Shown in pieces: positions 1-5,850 of a stretch of 7,510 nt of DNA. This DNA comes from CAZUHN01 sp964620535 (GTDB lineage: Bacteria; UBA8248). Numbering within the stretch: position 1 is the stretch's first letter; every line of letters begins with the position of its first letter. The notes under the pieces were generated by a model that was given only the letters and a program-made list of their open reading frames with translations, did not search any database and had not been told where the DNA came from. The stretch is from positions 1 to 7,510 of the forward strand of contig CAZUHN010000144.1 in the NCBI GenBank assembly GCA_964620535.1, written 5' to 3'. The translations under genes were made by a program, and so were the position numbers.

Positions 1-59
1 ATCACGTAGGCGCTGCCGCTCACTATGCCGTTCATGAGGTAGTTAAGGAATTCCCACAT
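1..59 (-). CDS. LivH-type branched-chain amino acid ABC permease, N-terminal fragment
   Basis: Reading the minus strand from the ATG at 57-59 gives MWEFLNYLMNGIVSGSAYV, which then runs off the left edge (19 codons plus 2 bases). This is the typical opening of LivH-family inner-membrane permeases: a short amphipathic start, then a 'NGIxxGSxYxLIALG'-like first membrane helix. The product would form half of the membrane channel of a LIV-type ABC importer. Its place directly downstream of a LIV-type binding protein on the same strand fits the common order binding protein, LivH, LivM, LivG, LivF; the remaining genes would lie outside the window. Upstream of the ATG there is only a modest ribosome site (AGAGAAAGG, close to the start). 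Confidence rests on the short motif plus context. Confidence 0.75.
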   Translation of the reverse strand, partial: MWEFLNYLMNGIVSGSAYV

Positions 60-106
60 GGGCCTTTCTCTGGGTGCGGCGCGGGCGGTCAAGAGGGCGC
101 CCGAGA

Positions 107-141
107 GGGAAACTCCTCGTTTCGACGGAAACGGGGTTCCC
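107..141 (-). promoter_or_regulatory. Second stem-loop in the binding protein-permease gap
   Basis: The block from 107 to 141 folds with an outer GGGAA/TTCCC stem (107-111 with 137-141), an inner CGTTTC/GAAACG stem (118-123 with 128-133) and a GACG tetraloop. A small internal asymmetry separates the two stems. It lies about 50 bases before the permease start in the transcript direction. With the 198-245 hairpin it could lower expression of the permease relative to the binding protein. No terminal T-tract is visible. Confidence 0.45.
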
Positions 142-197
142 TGGCCCCCACAAATAGGAAAGGGGAGAGGGATCAACCCCTTCTCTCGCGAATCTCC

Positions 198-245
198 CGG
201 GCCGCCGGCCGCTCGGAGCCGCACACGTGCCGGGCCGGCGGCCCG
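198..245 (-). promoter_or_regulatory. Strong GC-rich inverted repeat (mRNA hairpin) after the binding-protein gene
   Basis: A 13-base arm CGGGCCGCCGGCC (198-210) is perfectly complementary to GGCCGGCGGCCCG (233-245), with a 22-base loop. On the minus-strand transcript it would form a very stable stem about 40 bases after the stop codon of the binding-protein gene. No run of U follows the stem, so read-through with 3'-end protection or attenuation is more likely than complete termination. Confidence 0.6.
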
Positions 246-286
246 AGGAGAAGTACAACTGGCCTTCAGTCCTGCCGTTTTGCGGG

Positions 287-1435
287 CTACTCGACCATGG
301 GAACCATCTTGCCGCCCCGGAACTGGATCTTCATCATCTTCCCGGGGGCCTGGCCACACTCGTCGAACGTGATCTTGCTGAGGATCCCCTTAAAATTCTT
401 CGTCTCCTTCAGCGCCTGCCGGAGCTTGGATTTGTCCCCGCCTGCCCGCTTAAGGGCATCGGCGATGACGAATATCGCATCATACGGCTGGACGTCATAG
501 TGATCGGCCTGCTTCCCCGAATAGCGCTTCGCGAAAGCGCGGGTGAACTTCTTCGAAAGCGCGTCCGGATTGGACGGGTGGTAGAAGGCCAATGCCACCA
601 TGCCTTCGGCTTCCTTTCCGGCGCCCCGCTCCATGTCGGGTGTGCTGAGCCCCTGAGCCGAGAACAACTGGGTCCTCAGGCCGATCTCGTGCGCCTGCCG
701 CACCATGGGGGGGCCCTGATCGATCATCACGTTGAAGAACAATGCCTCGGGCCTCTTGGCATTGACTTTGTTCAGCACGGCGAAAAAGTCGGTCTCGCGC
801 CCCTGGACCGACTCGCTGGCAATGAGTTTGACGCCTCGCTTCTTCGCCTCCTTGACGAAGGCATCGCGCAACGTAACGCTCCAATCGTTGCTCACGTCGG
901 TGACGGCGGCGACTTTCTTCAACTTTTTCTGGTCCAGAATATACTCCGCCAGCTGTTCCGCCAAGAGGTCATTGGTGGGCACTATGCGGAAGACATATCC
1001 CTTGGTGGGCGCGTTGCAGGCGGTGATGGCGGGTGCCGTGGAGGTCTGGACCACCAAGGGGATCTTGTGCTCCTCGATGACCTTCAGTATGGCCAGCGTC
1101 GTGGAGCTGCAGGTCTCCCCCATGAGGATGTCGACCTTGTGCTTCACGACCAGCCGCTCGGCGGCGTTGACCCCTTCGACCGGGATGCATTTCGAGTCTT
1201 CCCAGACGAGCTTGAGCTTGACGCCGTTCACGCCGCCCTTCGCGTTGATCTCATCGATGGCCATGGTCGCCCCCCGCTTCTGGGAGGCCCCATACTTGGC
1301 CGCTCGACCCGTCAGAGGGCTCGCGTAGCCGATGACGAGATCCTTGCCTTTTGCCGCCGCCACTCCCACGCCCGCGACCAGGCCGAGGGCGAAAACGAAC
1401 ACGCTGATGAGGCATAAAATCCTTCGGGAAATCAT
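287..1435 (-). CDS. LIV-type ABC transporter periplasmic substrate-binding protein
   Basis: This encodes a 382-residue secreted ligand-binding protein of the type I periplasmic fold (Peripla_BP_6 / LivJ-like). It captures a small solute in the periplasm and delivers it to a LivH/LivM permease. Residues 1-28 form a Sec signal: basic MISRR, a hydrophobic stretch of about 20 residues, and an AAA cleavage site before KGKDL. No lipobox cysteine is present. The mature protein begins with the family's 'IGYASPLTG' strand and then 'GATMAIDEINAKGGVNG'. The ligand-side loops C109-SST and T131-STAPA and the late 'PYDAIF' motif (317-322) match the family. The open frame continues upstream to 1576, but the ATG at 1435 is chosen because it opens the signal peptide and follows a strong GGGGAGGAG ribosome site. 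LIV-type proteins bind amino acids, amides, urea or aromatic acids; the ligand here is unknown. The amidase gene upstream makes an amide plausible. Confidence 0.93.
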   Translation of the reverse strand: MISRRILCLISVFVFALGLVAGVGVAAAKGKDLVIGYASPLTGRAAKYGASQKRGATMAIDEINAKGGVNGVKLKLVWEDSKCIPVEGVNAAERLVVKHKVDILMGETCSSTTLAILKVIEEHKIPLVVQTSTAPAITACNAPTKGYVFRIVPTNDLLAEQLAEYILDQKKLKKVAAVTDVSNDWSVTLRDAFVKEAKKRGVKLIASESVQGRETDFFAVLNKVNAKRPEALFFNVMIDQGPPMVRQAHEIGLRTQLFSAQGLSTPDMERGAGKEAEGMVALAFYHPSNPDALSKKFTRAFAKRYSGKQADHYDVQPYDAIFVIADALKRAGGDKSKLRQALKETKNFKGILSKITFDECGQAPGKMMKIQFRGGKMVPMVE

Positions 1436-1645
1436 CTCAATTCTCCTCCCCTGTAGTTTGAGAAAGTTTCTCGCTTTGGCTTTCACGAGGCGTTTGAGGA
1501 CTCCTCCATATGGCTCCTCCTCTTCTTCCAGGACTCTACGGGAACTGCCTCTTTCTCCAAGCGAGTTCTCCCCCACAAAACCAACTTCTATCCGGCCAGC
1601 ACCAAGCCGTTGCGGCCCGCCCGGCGAGTCCCAGCGGGCGCATCC
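1436..1645 (-). other. 210-bp leader between VOC gene and binding-protein gene
   Basis: No gene is supported here, although the binding-protein frame stays open through part of it. The minus strand is purine-rich. A 13-base palindrome GAGAAA-G-TTTCTC lies at 1460-1472, just upstream of the ribosome site of the binding-protein gene, and CCATATGG lies at 1506-1513. I found no convincing -35/-10 pair. The larger spacing than elsewhere in the cluster leaves room for a separate promoter for the transporter genes, but the sequence does not prove one. Confidence 0.4.
1460..1472. promoter_or_regulatory. Palindrome upstream of the binding-protein ribosome site
   Basis: GAGAAAGTTTCTC is a perfect 6-1-6 dyad centred about 30 bases upstream of the binding-protein ATG and next to its GGGGAGGAG ribosome site. 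It could be a small operator, or it may be chance. The stem is too short and AT-rich to be a strong RNA hairpin. Confidence 0.25.
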
Positions 1646-2077
1646 CTACGGCTCCTGGAGAAGCTCGAGCGTCGTCCCGTCCGGATCGAAGAAATATGTC
1701 GCCTTCCAGCCGTTGGGACGCTCCTGCGGGGGGGAACTGAACCGCACGCCCGCGCCCCTCAACTTATCGTGGAGCGCCTCGATGTCCTCGACCAGGAAGG
1801 CAAGGTGGGTGGGGCCGATGTCGCACTGGCGGAACTCGGGCGAGATCGGTCTCCCCTTGGGATGAGCGTATTCGATCAGCTCCACCACGCCCGCCCCCGT
1901 GTCGAGGTGCGCGATCCGCAATCGGGCGTCCTCCAGCCCGACGATCAGATCGAGTTGGGCGTCAGCCTCCTCCCAGACGCGAACCTCCCGTAGGCCCAGG
2001 AGGTCACGATAGAAGGCGAGCGAGCATTCGAGGTCGCTCACGCCGATCGTGGAGTGGTGGACGCCCGCTATTTTCAT
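1646..2077 (-). CDS. VOC / glyoxalase-fold metalloenzyme
   Basis: This encodes a 143-residue cytoplasmic protein of the vicinal oxygen chelate superfamily, made of two beta-alpha-beta-beta-beta modules. Module 1 opens with 'HHSTIGVSDLECSLAFYRDLLGL' spread over residues 7-29, and module 2 with 'THLAFLVEDIEALHDKL'. The four expected metal ligands are all present: H8, E66 (in VVELIEY), H91 and E138 (in 'DPDGTTLELLQ'). The length is that of single-subunit members such as methylmalonyl-CoA epimerase, glyoxalase I and related isomerases or lyases. These share metal-assisted chemistry on substrates with vicinal oxygens, so the exact reaction cannot be assigned. An intact site argues for an active enzyme and against a bare binding protein. 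The gene starts 32 bases after the SDR-A stop, with GAGGG just before the ATG, and is part of the same minus-strand operon. Confidence 0.9.
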   Translation of the reverse strand: MKIAGVHHSTIGVSDLECSLAFYRDLLGLREVRVWEEADAQLDLIVGLEDARLRIAHLDTGAGVVELIEYAHPKGRPISPEFRQCDIGPTHLAFLVEDIEALHDKLRGAGVRFSSPPQERPNGWKATYFFDPDGTTLELLQEP

Positions 2078-2109
2078 CTGCCCTCATCACCGTCTGCGAA
2101 GAATACCAC

Positions 2110-2889
2110 TTACTGGAGGATATATCCCCCGTCCATGACGAGGAGGGAGCCTGTCACCCAGCCCGCCTCCTCGGAGACGAAGTACTTGATTGCGCCCGAA
2201 ACGTCCTCCGGCGTGCCCAGCCGGCCGACCGGCGTTCGGCCGACGAAGTAATCGCGGATATCGGGGACCTGGAGGAACTCGATGTTCTGGTCCGTGGGGA
2301 TGCCACCCGGGAGCACGGCGTTCACGCGGATTTTATACGGGGCCAGTGCCACCGCCATGCACTTGATCAACATATGATAGCCGCCCTTGGAGGCACAGTA
2401 GGCGGTCTGCGTATGGGAGGTCACTTTCTTGCCTGAGATGGAGGCCACTCCCACGATGTTGCCCCCGCCGGTCTTCACCATCTCCCGGGCCACGGCCTGG
2501 CTCGTGAGAAAAACGCCCTTGACGTTCGTGTCGCAGGTGTAGTCCCAGTCCTCCTCGGTGAAATCGAAGAACTCCTTGAAGACGACGACGCCGGCGTTGT
2601 TCACCAGAAGGTCGATGCGGCCAAAGGCCTCAACGATCTTGACCACCATGGCGTCGACCTGCTCCTTGTCGGAGACGTTGGCCTGACAGGCGATGGCCTG
2701 GCCGCCGGCCGCTTCGATCTCCTCGACGATCTCCCGGGCCTTGTCCTCCTGATGAACGTAGTTGACCGCGATCTTGGCCCCCTCCTTGGCGAGGTCGTTC
2801 GCGATGCCGCGGCCGATGCCCCGGGAGGAGCCGGTCACGAGGACCACCTGGCTCTCCATTCGCCGGTTCACGCTGAACCCTTTATTCAT
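2110..2889 (-). CDS. Short-chain dehydrogenase/reductase, FabG-like (SDR-A)
   Basis: This is a classical SDR oxidoreductase (NAD(P)-dependent carbonyl/hydroxyl chemistry). Numbered from the internal Met at 2859, it has the cofactor motif TGSSRGIG (9-16), NNAG (87-90), helix-4 Asn112, and the catalytic Ser140, Tyr154 and Lys158 (YCASK). The second beta strand ends in 'VNY' without an acidic residue, which favours NADP(H). Two starts are possible. The ATG at 2889 overlaps the SDR-B stop as ATGA (translational coupling; 259 aa). The ATG at 2859 gives 249 aa, closer to the N-termini of the other SDRs here. Neither has a strong ribosome site. SDR-A most resembles SDR-C of the same cluster, sharing 'VFKxFFDxTEEDWD' and 'PTDQN'. 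The substrate is unknown. Confidence 0.92.
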   Translation of the reverse strand: MNKGFSVNRRMESQVVLVTGSSRGIGRGIANDLAKEGAKIAVNYVHQEDKAREIVEEIEAAGGQAIACQANVSDKEQVDAMVVKIVEAFGRIDLLVNNAGVVVFKEFFDFTEEDWDYTCDTNVKGVFLTSQAVAREMVKTGGGNIVGVASISGKKVTSHTQTAYCASKGGYHMLIKCMAVALAPYKIRVNAVLPGGIPTDQNIEFLQVPDIRDYFVGRTPVGRLGTPEDVSGAIKYFVSEEAGWVTGSLLVMDGGYILQ

Positions 2890-3641
2890 GCGAGTGTATA
2901 GCCCCCGTCGACGGCGACGGTGGCGCCGGTGATGAACGAGGCCTGGTCCGAGGCGAGGAAAAGGCAAGCAGCGGCGACGTCCTCCACCGTCCCGAGGCGC
3001 TTCATCGGGATGGGTTCGATGAGCTTTTTCTCCACTTCGGGATCTTCAACCCACGAGGCAATCATATCGGTGCGGGTCGAGCCCGGAAGAACGACGTTGA
3101 CGCGGATGTTCTCGCCGGCCAAGGCGAAGGCGAGGGATTTGGCGTACATCGTCTGCCCCGCCTTCGAGGAAGCGTAGGCCGCGATGCCGGGGTCGGCGAC
3201 CTTGTCCGCGGTGCTGGAGGTGACGATGACGATGCTCCCCCCGCCCGCTTCCCGCATTTGGCGGGCCACGGCCTGCGTCACGAGGAAGCTCCCCTTCATG
3301 TGGATATCCCACATGAGGTCCCAATCCTCCTCGCTCGTCTCGAGGAAATCGCGGACGATGAGCTGACCCGCGCTCAGGATGAGGACCGAGACGGTCCCGA
3401 GCTCCTCCCGCGTCCTCGCGGCCATCGCCTCGACGGCGGCGCGATCCCGGATGTCCGCCTGGACCGCGAGGGCACGGCGGCCCATCGCCTTGATTTGGGC
3501 CACCACCTCCTCGGCAGAGGCGGCGTCTGATGCGTAGTTGATGGCCACGTCCGCTCCCTCTCGCCCGAGGCAGATTGCGACTTCCCGCCCCATTCCGCGG
3601 GAGCCTCCGGTGACGAGGGCTACTTTGCCGCTGAAATCCAC
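2886..3641 (-). CDS. Short-chain dehydrogenase/reductase with altered NNAG and Asn motifs (SDR-B)
   Basis: This 251-residue SDR is read from a GTG at 3641, which has a strong GGGGAGG ribosome site five bases upstream. The start gives 'VDFSGKVALVTGG' (initial Val read as Met), matching the N-terminal spacing of the neighbouring SDRs. A second GTG at 3659 would add six residues and has a weaker site. The cofactor loop TGGSRGMG (11-18) and the catalytic Ser143, Tyr156 and Lys160 are intact. However, the usual NNAG motif is LSAG (89-92), and the helix-4 Asn of the Asn-Ser-Tyr-Lys tetrad is His114 ('DIHMKG'). The end, 'GATVAVDGGYTLA', is normal. 'INY' after the second strand suggests NADP(H). It is probably still a dehydrogenase with modified active-site geometry. 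It starts 20 bases after the tautomerase stop and overlaps the SDR-A start. Confidence 0.9.
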   Translation of the reverse strand: MDFSGKVALVTGGSRGMGREVAICLGREGADVAINYASDAASAEEVVAQIKAMGRRALAVQADIRDRAAVEAMAARTREELGTVSVLILSAGQLIVRDFLETSEEDWDLMWDIHMKGSFLVTQAVARQMREAGGGSIVIVTSSTADKVADPGIAAYASSKAGQTMYAKSLAFALAGENIRVNVVLPGSTRTDMIASWVEDPEVEKKLIEPIPMKRLGTVEDVAAACLFLASDQASFITGATVAVDGGYTLA

Positions 3642-3661
3642 GCTCGCCTCCCCATCCACCC

Positions 3662-3883
3662 TTACGTTCCGAAGTAGGCCGCGACATCCTCGGGACTCTT
3701 GAACTTGTCCGCCACCGCTTCTCCGTCTATCCCATAGTGCATCTCGGACATCTCGTTCAGGATCACGGTGACCCCCTTGGAGGGGACCCCTTGGCGGACG
3801 AAAATATTCGTGATCTCCTTGATGATCTCGCGCTTCTGGTCGTCCGTCCGACCTTCCGTCAGGTTAACCACGATAGTGGGCAT
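3662..3883 (-). CDS. 4-oxalocrotonate tautomerase-like small protein
   Basis: This encodes a 73-residue protein of the tautomerase superfamily, small homo-oligomers that use an N-terminal proline as general base. The ATG at 3883 is followed directly by Pro, which becomes residue 1 after Met removal, and is preceded by an AAGGAAGGG ribosome site. In 4-OT numbering, Pro1 and Arg11 (in 'TEGRTDDQKREI') are kept, and the 'EMSEMHYGIDGE' block matches the family's 'EMxxxHFGIGGE'. The Arg39 position reads Thr ('GVTVIL'), and Phe50 is replaced by Tyr. A tail of about 10 residues extends beyond the 62-residue classical enzyme. Losing the Arg39 equivalent argues against true 4-oxalocrotonate isomerisation and for another tautomerase, hydratase or promiscuous activity. 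The gene begins 14 bases after the amidase stop. Confidence 0.9.
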   Translation of the reverse strand: MPTIVVNLTEGRTDDQKREIIKEITNIFVRQGVPSKGVTVILNEMSEMHYGIDGEAVADKFKSPEDVAAYFGT

Positions 3884-3897
3884 GGCGTTCCCTTCCT

Positions 3898-4857
3898 TTA
3901 GACGAGGTGACGCTTCGCGATCTCGGCCCCCACGGTGAAGCGGAGCCGCCCGATCGGACACATCTGGTAAATGCGGATCCTCACGTCCGGACAAATCGAC
4001 ATGAACATGTAGGCGTCCTTCACGTCCAAGCCGTAGTCCGTCACAATCCAATCCACGAGATCGGTCATGGCCCGGTTGACGGCGGCCTCAAGCGGCTTGT
4101 CGCTGCAAAGCTGGATGATGGAGTCGGGCGTCTCGATGCGTGGGTTCGGGATCTGCTTGTTCTCGATCACTTCACACCGAAGCTCCAGTTCAGCGCGGCA
4201 CTCGTTGGCGGCGGCGTACCATTCGGTGTCGGATTGGGAGGCATGGACGTCTCCGACGAAGAGGAGGCCGCCCTCGGCGAAACAGTTGAGGAAAAGGGTG
4301 TTGCCCTCCTTGATGTCGCGCACGTCCATGTTGCCCCCGAAGAGCCCCTGGCCGAGCACCGAGGACTCCGCCTCCCATTCAGGCGCCGTCGCGATGGTTC
4401 CGATGAACGGCTCGAGATCCCAGCTCACCTTGTCGCTGAACAGCGCTCTGCCGTCCCGCGTCGTGCCGCTCGGGCCATTCGCGTGGCGGATGATTTTGGT
4501 GAAAGGTTTTCCGAGCTCGGGCCACTTCGGCGAAAAGTCGAGGGGTCCGATGCCGATACCGAAGAAAGTCACCCCCTGCATGTCCGGCACGACCCGGTCG
4601 ATGTGGACCGCGAGGGTATCCCCTTTCTTCGCGCCTTCGACGTAAATAGGTCCCGCCACCGGGTTCGCCCTGGCAGGAGTGTACGCAAGCCCCGGCACAT
4701 TCTCCACGGTGGGCAGGCGATCCTCGCTTCGAAGCCCGCCCTCGACGTTGTCCTCGGTCTCGACGATGAAGGACTCGCCCGGCTGTACTCCCAGTGCCGG
4801 AGGGAGGTCCTTGCTCAACAGGTAGCCGATCGCCTGATCAAGCGGGAGCCGCTGCAT
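3898..4857 (-). CDS. Acetamidase/formamidase family amide hydrolase
   Basis: This 319-residue cytoplasmic protein belongs to the FmdA/AmdA family, whose known members hydrolyse short amides such as formamide and acetamide to the acid and ammonia. Family signatures appear in order: 'NPVAGPIYVEGAKKGDTLAV' (65-84), 'GIGIGPLDF' (100-108), 'GGNMDVRDI' (174-182), 'NCFAEGGLLFVGDVHASQSD' (191-210) and 'PDSIIQLCSDKPLEAA' (244-259). The length is typical. The ATG at 4857 follows a GGAGGAGG ribosome site seven bases away. It lies 53 bases after SDR-C and 14 before the tautomerase gene, so all three are probably co-transcribed. In other bacteria this family sits beside ABC transporters for short-chain amides and urea, which fits the binding protein downstream. 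The family also has members of unproven specificity, so the natural substrate may be a larger amide formed within the pathway. Confidence 0.93.
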   Translation of the reverse strand: MQRLPLDQAIGYLLSKDLPPALGVQPGESFIVETEDNVEGGLRSEDRLPTVENVPGLAYTPARANPVAGPIYVEGAKKGDTLAVHIDRVVPDMQGVTFFGIGIGPLDFSPKWPELGKPFTKIIRHANGPSGTTRDGRALFSDKVSWDLEPFIGTIATAPEWEAESSVLGQGLFGGNMDVRDIKEGNTLFLNCFAEGGLLFVGDVHASQSDTEWYAAANECRAELELRCEVIENKQIPNPRIETPDSIIQLCSDKPLEAAVNRAMTDLVDWIVTDYGLDVKDAYMFMSICPDVRIRIYQMCPIGRLRFTVGAEIAKRHLV

Positions 4858-4910
4858 AGGGCCTCCTCCATGAGAGCTCGCCGTGGAGCCGCGCCCTTCG
4901 TCCTTTCGGC

Positions 4911-5663
4911 TCAGGTGATGGTGAACCCGCCATCAAGCGAAATCGAGGCGCCCGTCATCCAACTCGAATCCTCTGAGACGAGGTAGACGATTGCATGCAG
5001 GACATCCTCAGGAGTACCAAGCCGTCCCAGGGGGGTGGCGTCGATAATGGCCTCTACCATCTTGGGATCGCTCATTCGCTCGGCGTTCTGATCGGTCGGG
5101 ACGCAGAAAGGCAGGACCGAGTTCACCCGAATCTTATGGGGGGCGAGCGCCAGGGCGACCGACCTCATCAGCATGAGTTGACCGCCCTTCGAGGCGTTGT
5201 AGGCGCTGATGACCGGGTGGGCCTTGATGCCCGCCTCAGAGTTGACGAAGACGATCCGACCGCCCCCCGCCTTCACCATCTCCTTCGCGACAGTCTGGGT
5301 GACGAGAAAGGAGCCCTTCAAGTTGGTCGAGTGGATCCAATCCCAGTCTTCCTCGGTCGTGTCGAAGAAGTCCTTGAAAACGATGACCCCGGCGTTGTTG
5401 ACCAAAACGTCGATCCTCCCCCACGCGTCGACGATGGTCTTCACCATGGCATTGACTTCGTCTCGCTTGGAGACGTTCGCCTTGACGGCAAGCGCCCTCC
5501 TTCCGAGGGATTCGATCTCCTTCACCACCTCCTCGGCCGCGTCCGCCCGCTCCACGTAGTTGACCGCGACGTCCGCCCCCTCGCGGGCAAGGCCAACGGC
5601 CACGCCGCGTCCGATTCCGCGCGAGCCTCCGGTCACGAGGATCGATTGTCCTTTGAGTTTCAT
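4911..5663 (-). CDS. Short-chain dehydrogenase/reductase, FabG-like (SDR-C)
   Basis: This is a 250-residue classical SDR and the first gene of the minus-strand operon. Visible motifs are TGGSRGIG (11-18), NNAG (89-92), helix-4 Asn114, Ser142, Tyr155 and Lys159 (YNASK), and the C-terminal 'SLDGGFTIT'. The complete Asn-Ser-Tyr-Lys set implies an active oxidoreductase, and 'VNY' after strand 2 favours NADP(H). An oddity is 'LPFCVPTDQN', where nearly all SDRs, including the other three here, have 'LPG'; the PG turn after strand 6 borders the cofactor and substrate cleft. The ATG at 5663 has GAAGGG eight bases upstream. SDR-A is the closest relative in the window. The promoter is probably in the AT-rich region 5806-5840, leaving a leader of about 140 bases. 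Confidence 0.94.
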   Translation of the reverse strand: MKLKGQSILVTGGSRGIGRGVAVGLAREGADVAVNYVERADAAEEVVKEIESLGRRALAVKANVSKRDEVNAMVKTIVDAWGRIDVLVNNAGVIVFKDFFDTTEEDWDWIHSTNLKGSFLVTQTVAKEMVKAGGGRIVFVNSEAGIKAHPVISAYNASKGGQLMLMRSVALALAPHKIRVNSVLPFCVPTDQNAERMSDPKMVEAIIDATPLGRLGTPEDVLHAIVYLVSEDSSWMTGASISLDGGFTIT

Positions 5664-5791
5664 TCGCCATTCCCTTCGGAACCGCTCGACGAGGTCGGCC
5701 CACAGGCATAAAATCGGGGCAAGATTGCCTCCTTCGCCGACGGTTCGACCCCGAAGGGGAAGCGGAAGCGGTCAAAAGCAGAATAAAAAGA

Positions 5792-5820
5792 TTTTAATGG
5801 CAATTCACCCTTAATATAGT
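5792..5820 (+). promoter_or_regulatory. Weak plus-strand promoter candidate for SDR-D
   Basis: TATAGT (5815-5820) matches the -10 consensus at five of six bases and has TTTTAA (5792-5797) 17 bases upstream as a poor -35. A start near 5827 would give a leader of about 125 bases. If used, it would overlap the opposite-strand promoter, making the two units compete or be jointly controlled. A perfect TTGACA at 5866-5871 exists but has no acceptable -10 at the right distance. Confidence 0.25.
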
Positions 5821-5839
5821 AAAAAGAACTTAATGTCAA
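5811..5839 (-). promoter_or_regulatory. Sigma70-like promoter for the minus-strand SDR-amidase operon
   Basis: On the minus strand a perfect -35 TTGACA lies at 5839-5834. A -10 candidate follows as TATATT (5818-5813, 15-base spacer, 5 of 6 matches) or TATTAA (5816-5811, 17-base spacer, 4 of 6). Transcription would begin near 5803-5806 and run about 140 bases before the SDR-C ATG. The surrounding AT-rich tract supports the call, but no transcript evidence is available. Confidence 0.5.
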
Positions 5840-5850
5840 TTTACCCTCGA

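Larger units (their letters stand above)
60..286 (-). other. Intergenic gap between binding protein and permease, rich in potential hairpins
   Basis: There is no credible gene in these 227 bases. At least three self-complementary blocks lie here: 107-141, about 160-182, and 198-245. None is followed, in the minus-strand direction, by a T-run, so none looks like a classical intrinsic terminator. The gap sits inside what should be one transporter operon. Such stable structures between a binding-protein gene and its permease are known in other ABC operons (for example malE-malF) to protect the upstream mRNA, so that the binding protein is made in excess. That role here is inference. Confidence 0.5.

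Noticed and set aside
227..1417. 396-codon plus-strand open frame opposite the binding-protein gene
   Set aside because: It is an antisense shadow of a clear signal-peptide-bearing binding protein, with low-complexity composition, no ribosome site and no recognisable domain.
1436..1576. 47-residue upstream extension of the binding protein
   Set aside because: It would place a charged Glu-rich segment before the signal peptide, and the internal ATG at 1435 has the strong ribosome site.
1615..1639. GCCCGC / GCGGGC inverted repeat after the VOC gene as a terminator
   Set aside because: Short stem in GC-rich sequence without a T-tract on the minus strand; not convincing.
3884..4051. 56-residue upstream extension of the tautomerase frame
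   Set aside because: It overlaps the end of the amidase out of frame and would bury the catalytic N-terminal proline.
3907..4986. 359-codon plus-strand open frame opposite the amidase gene
   Set aside because: The minus-strand frame carries all the FmdA/AmdA signatures; this frame is an Arg/Val/His-rich shadow typical of GC-rich DNA.
4995..5711. 238-codon plus-strand open frame opposite SDR-C
   Set aside because: It is a shadow of an SDR with complete motifs, and its own translation shows no family pattern.
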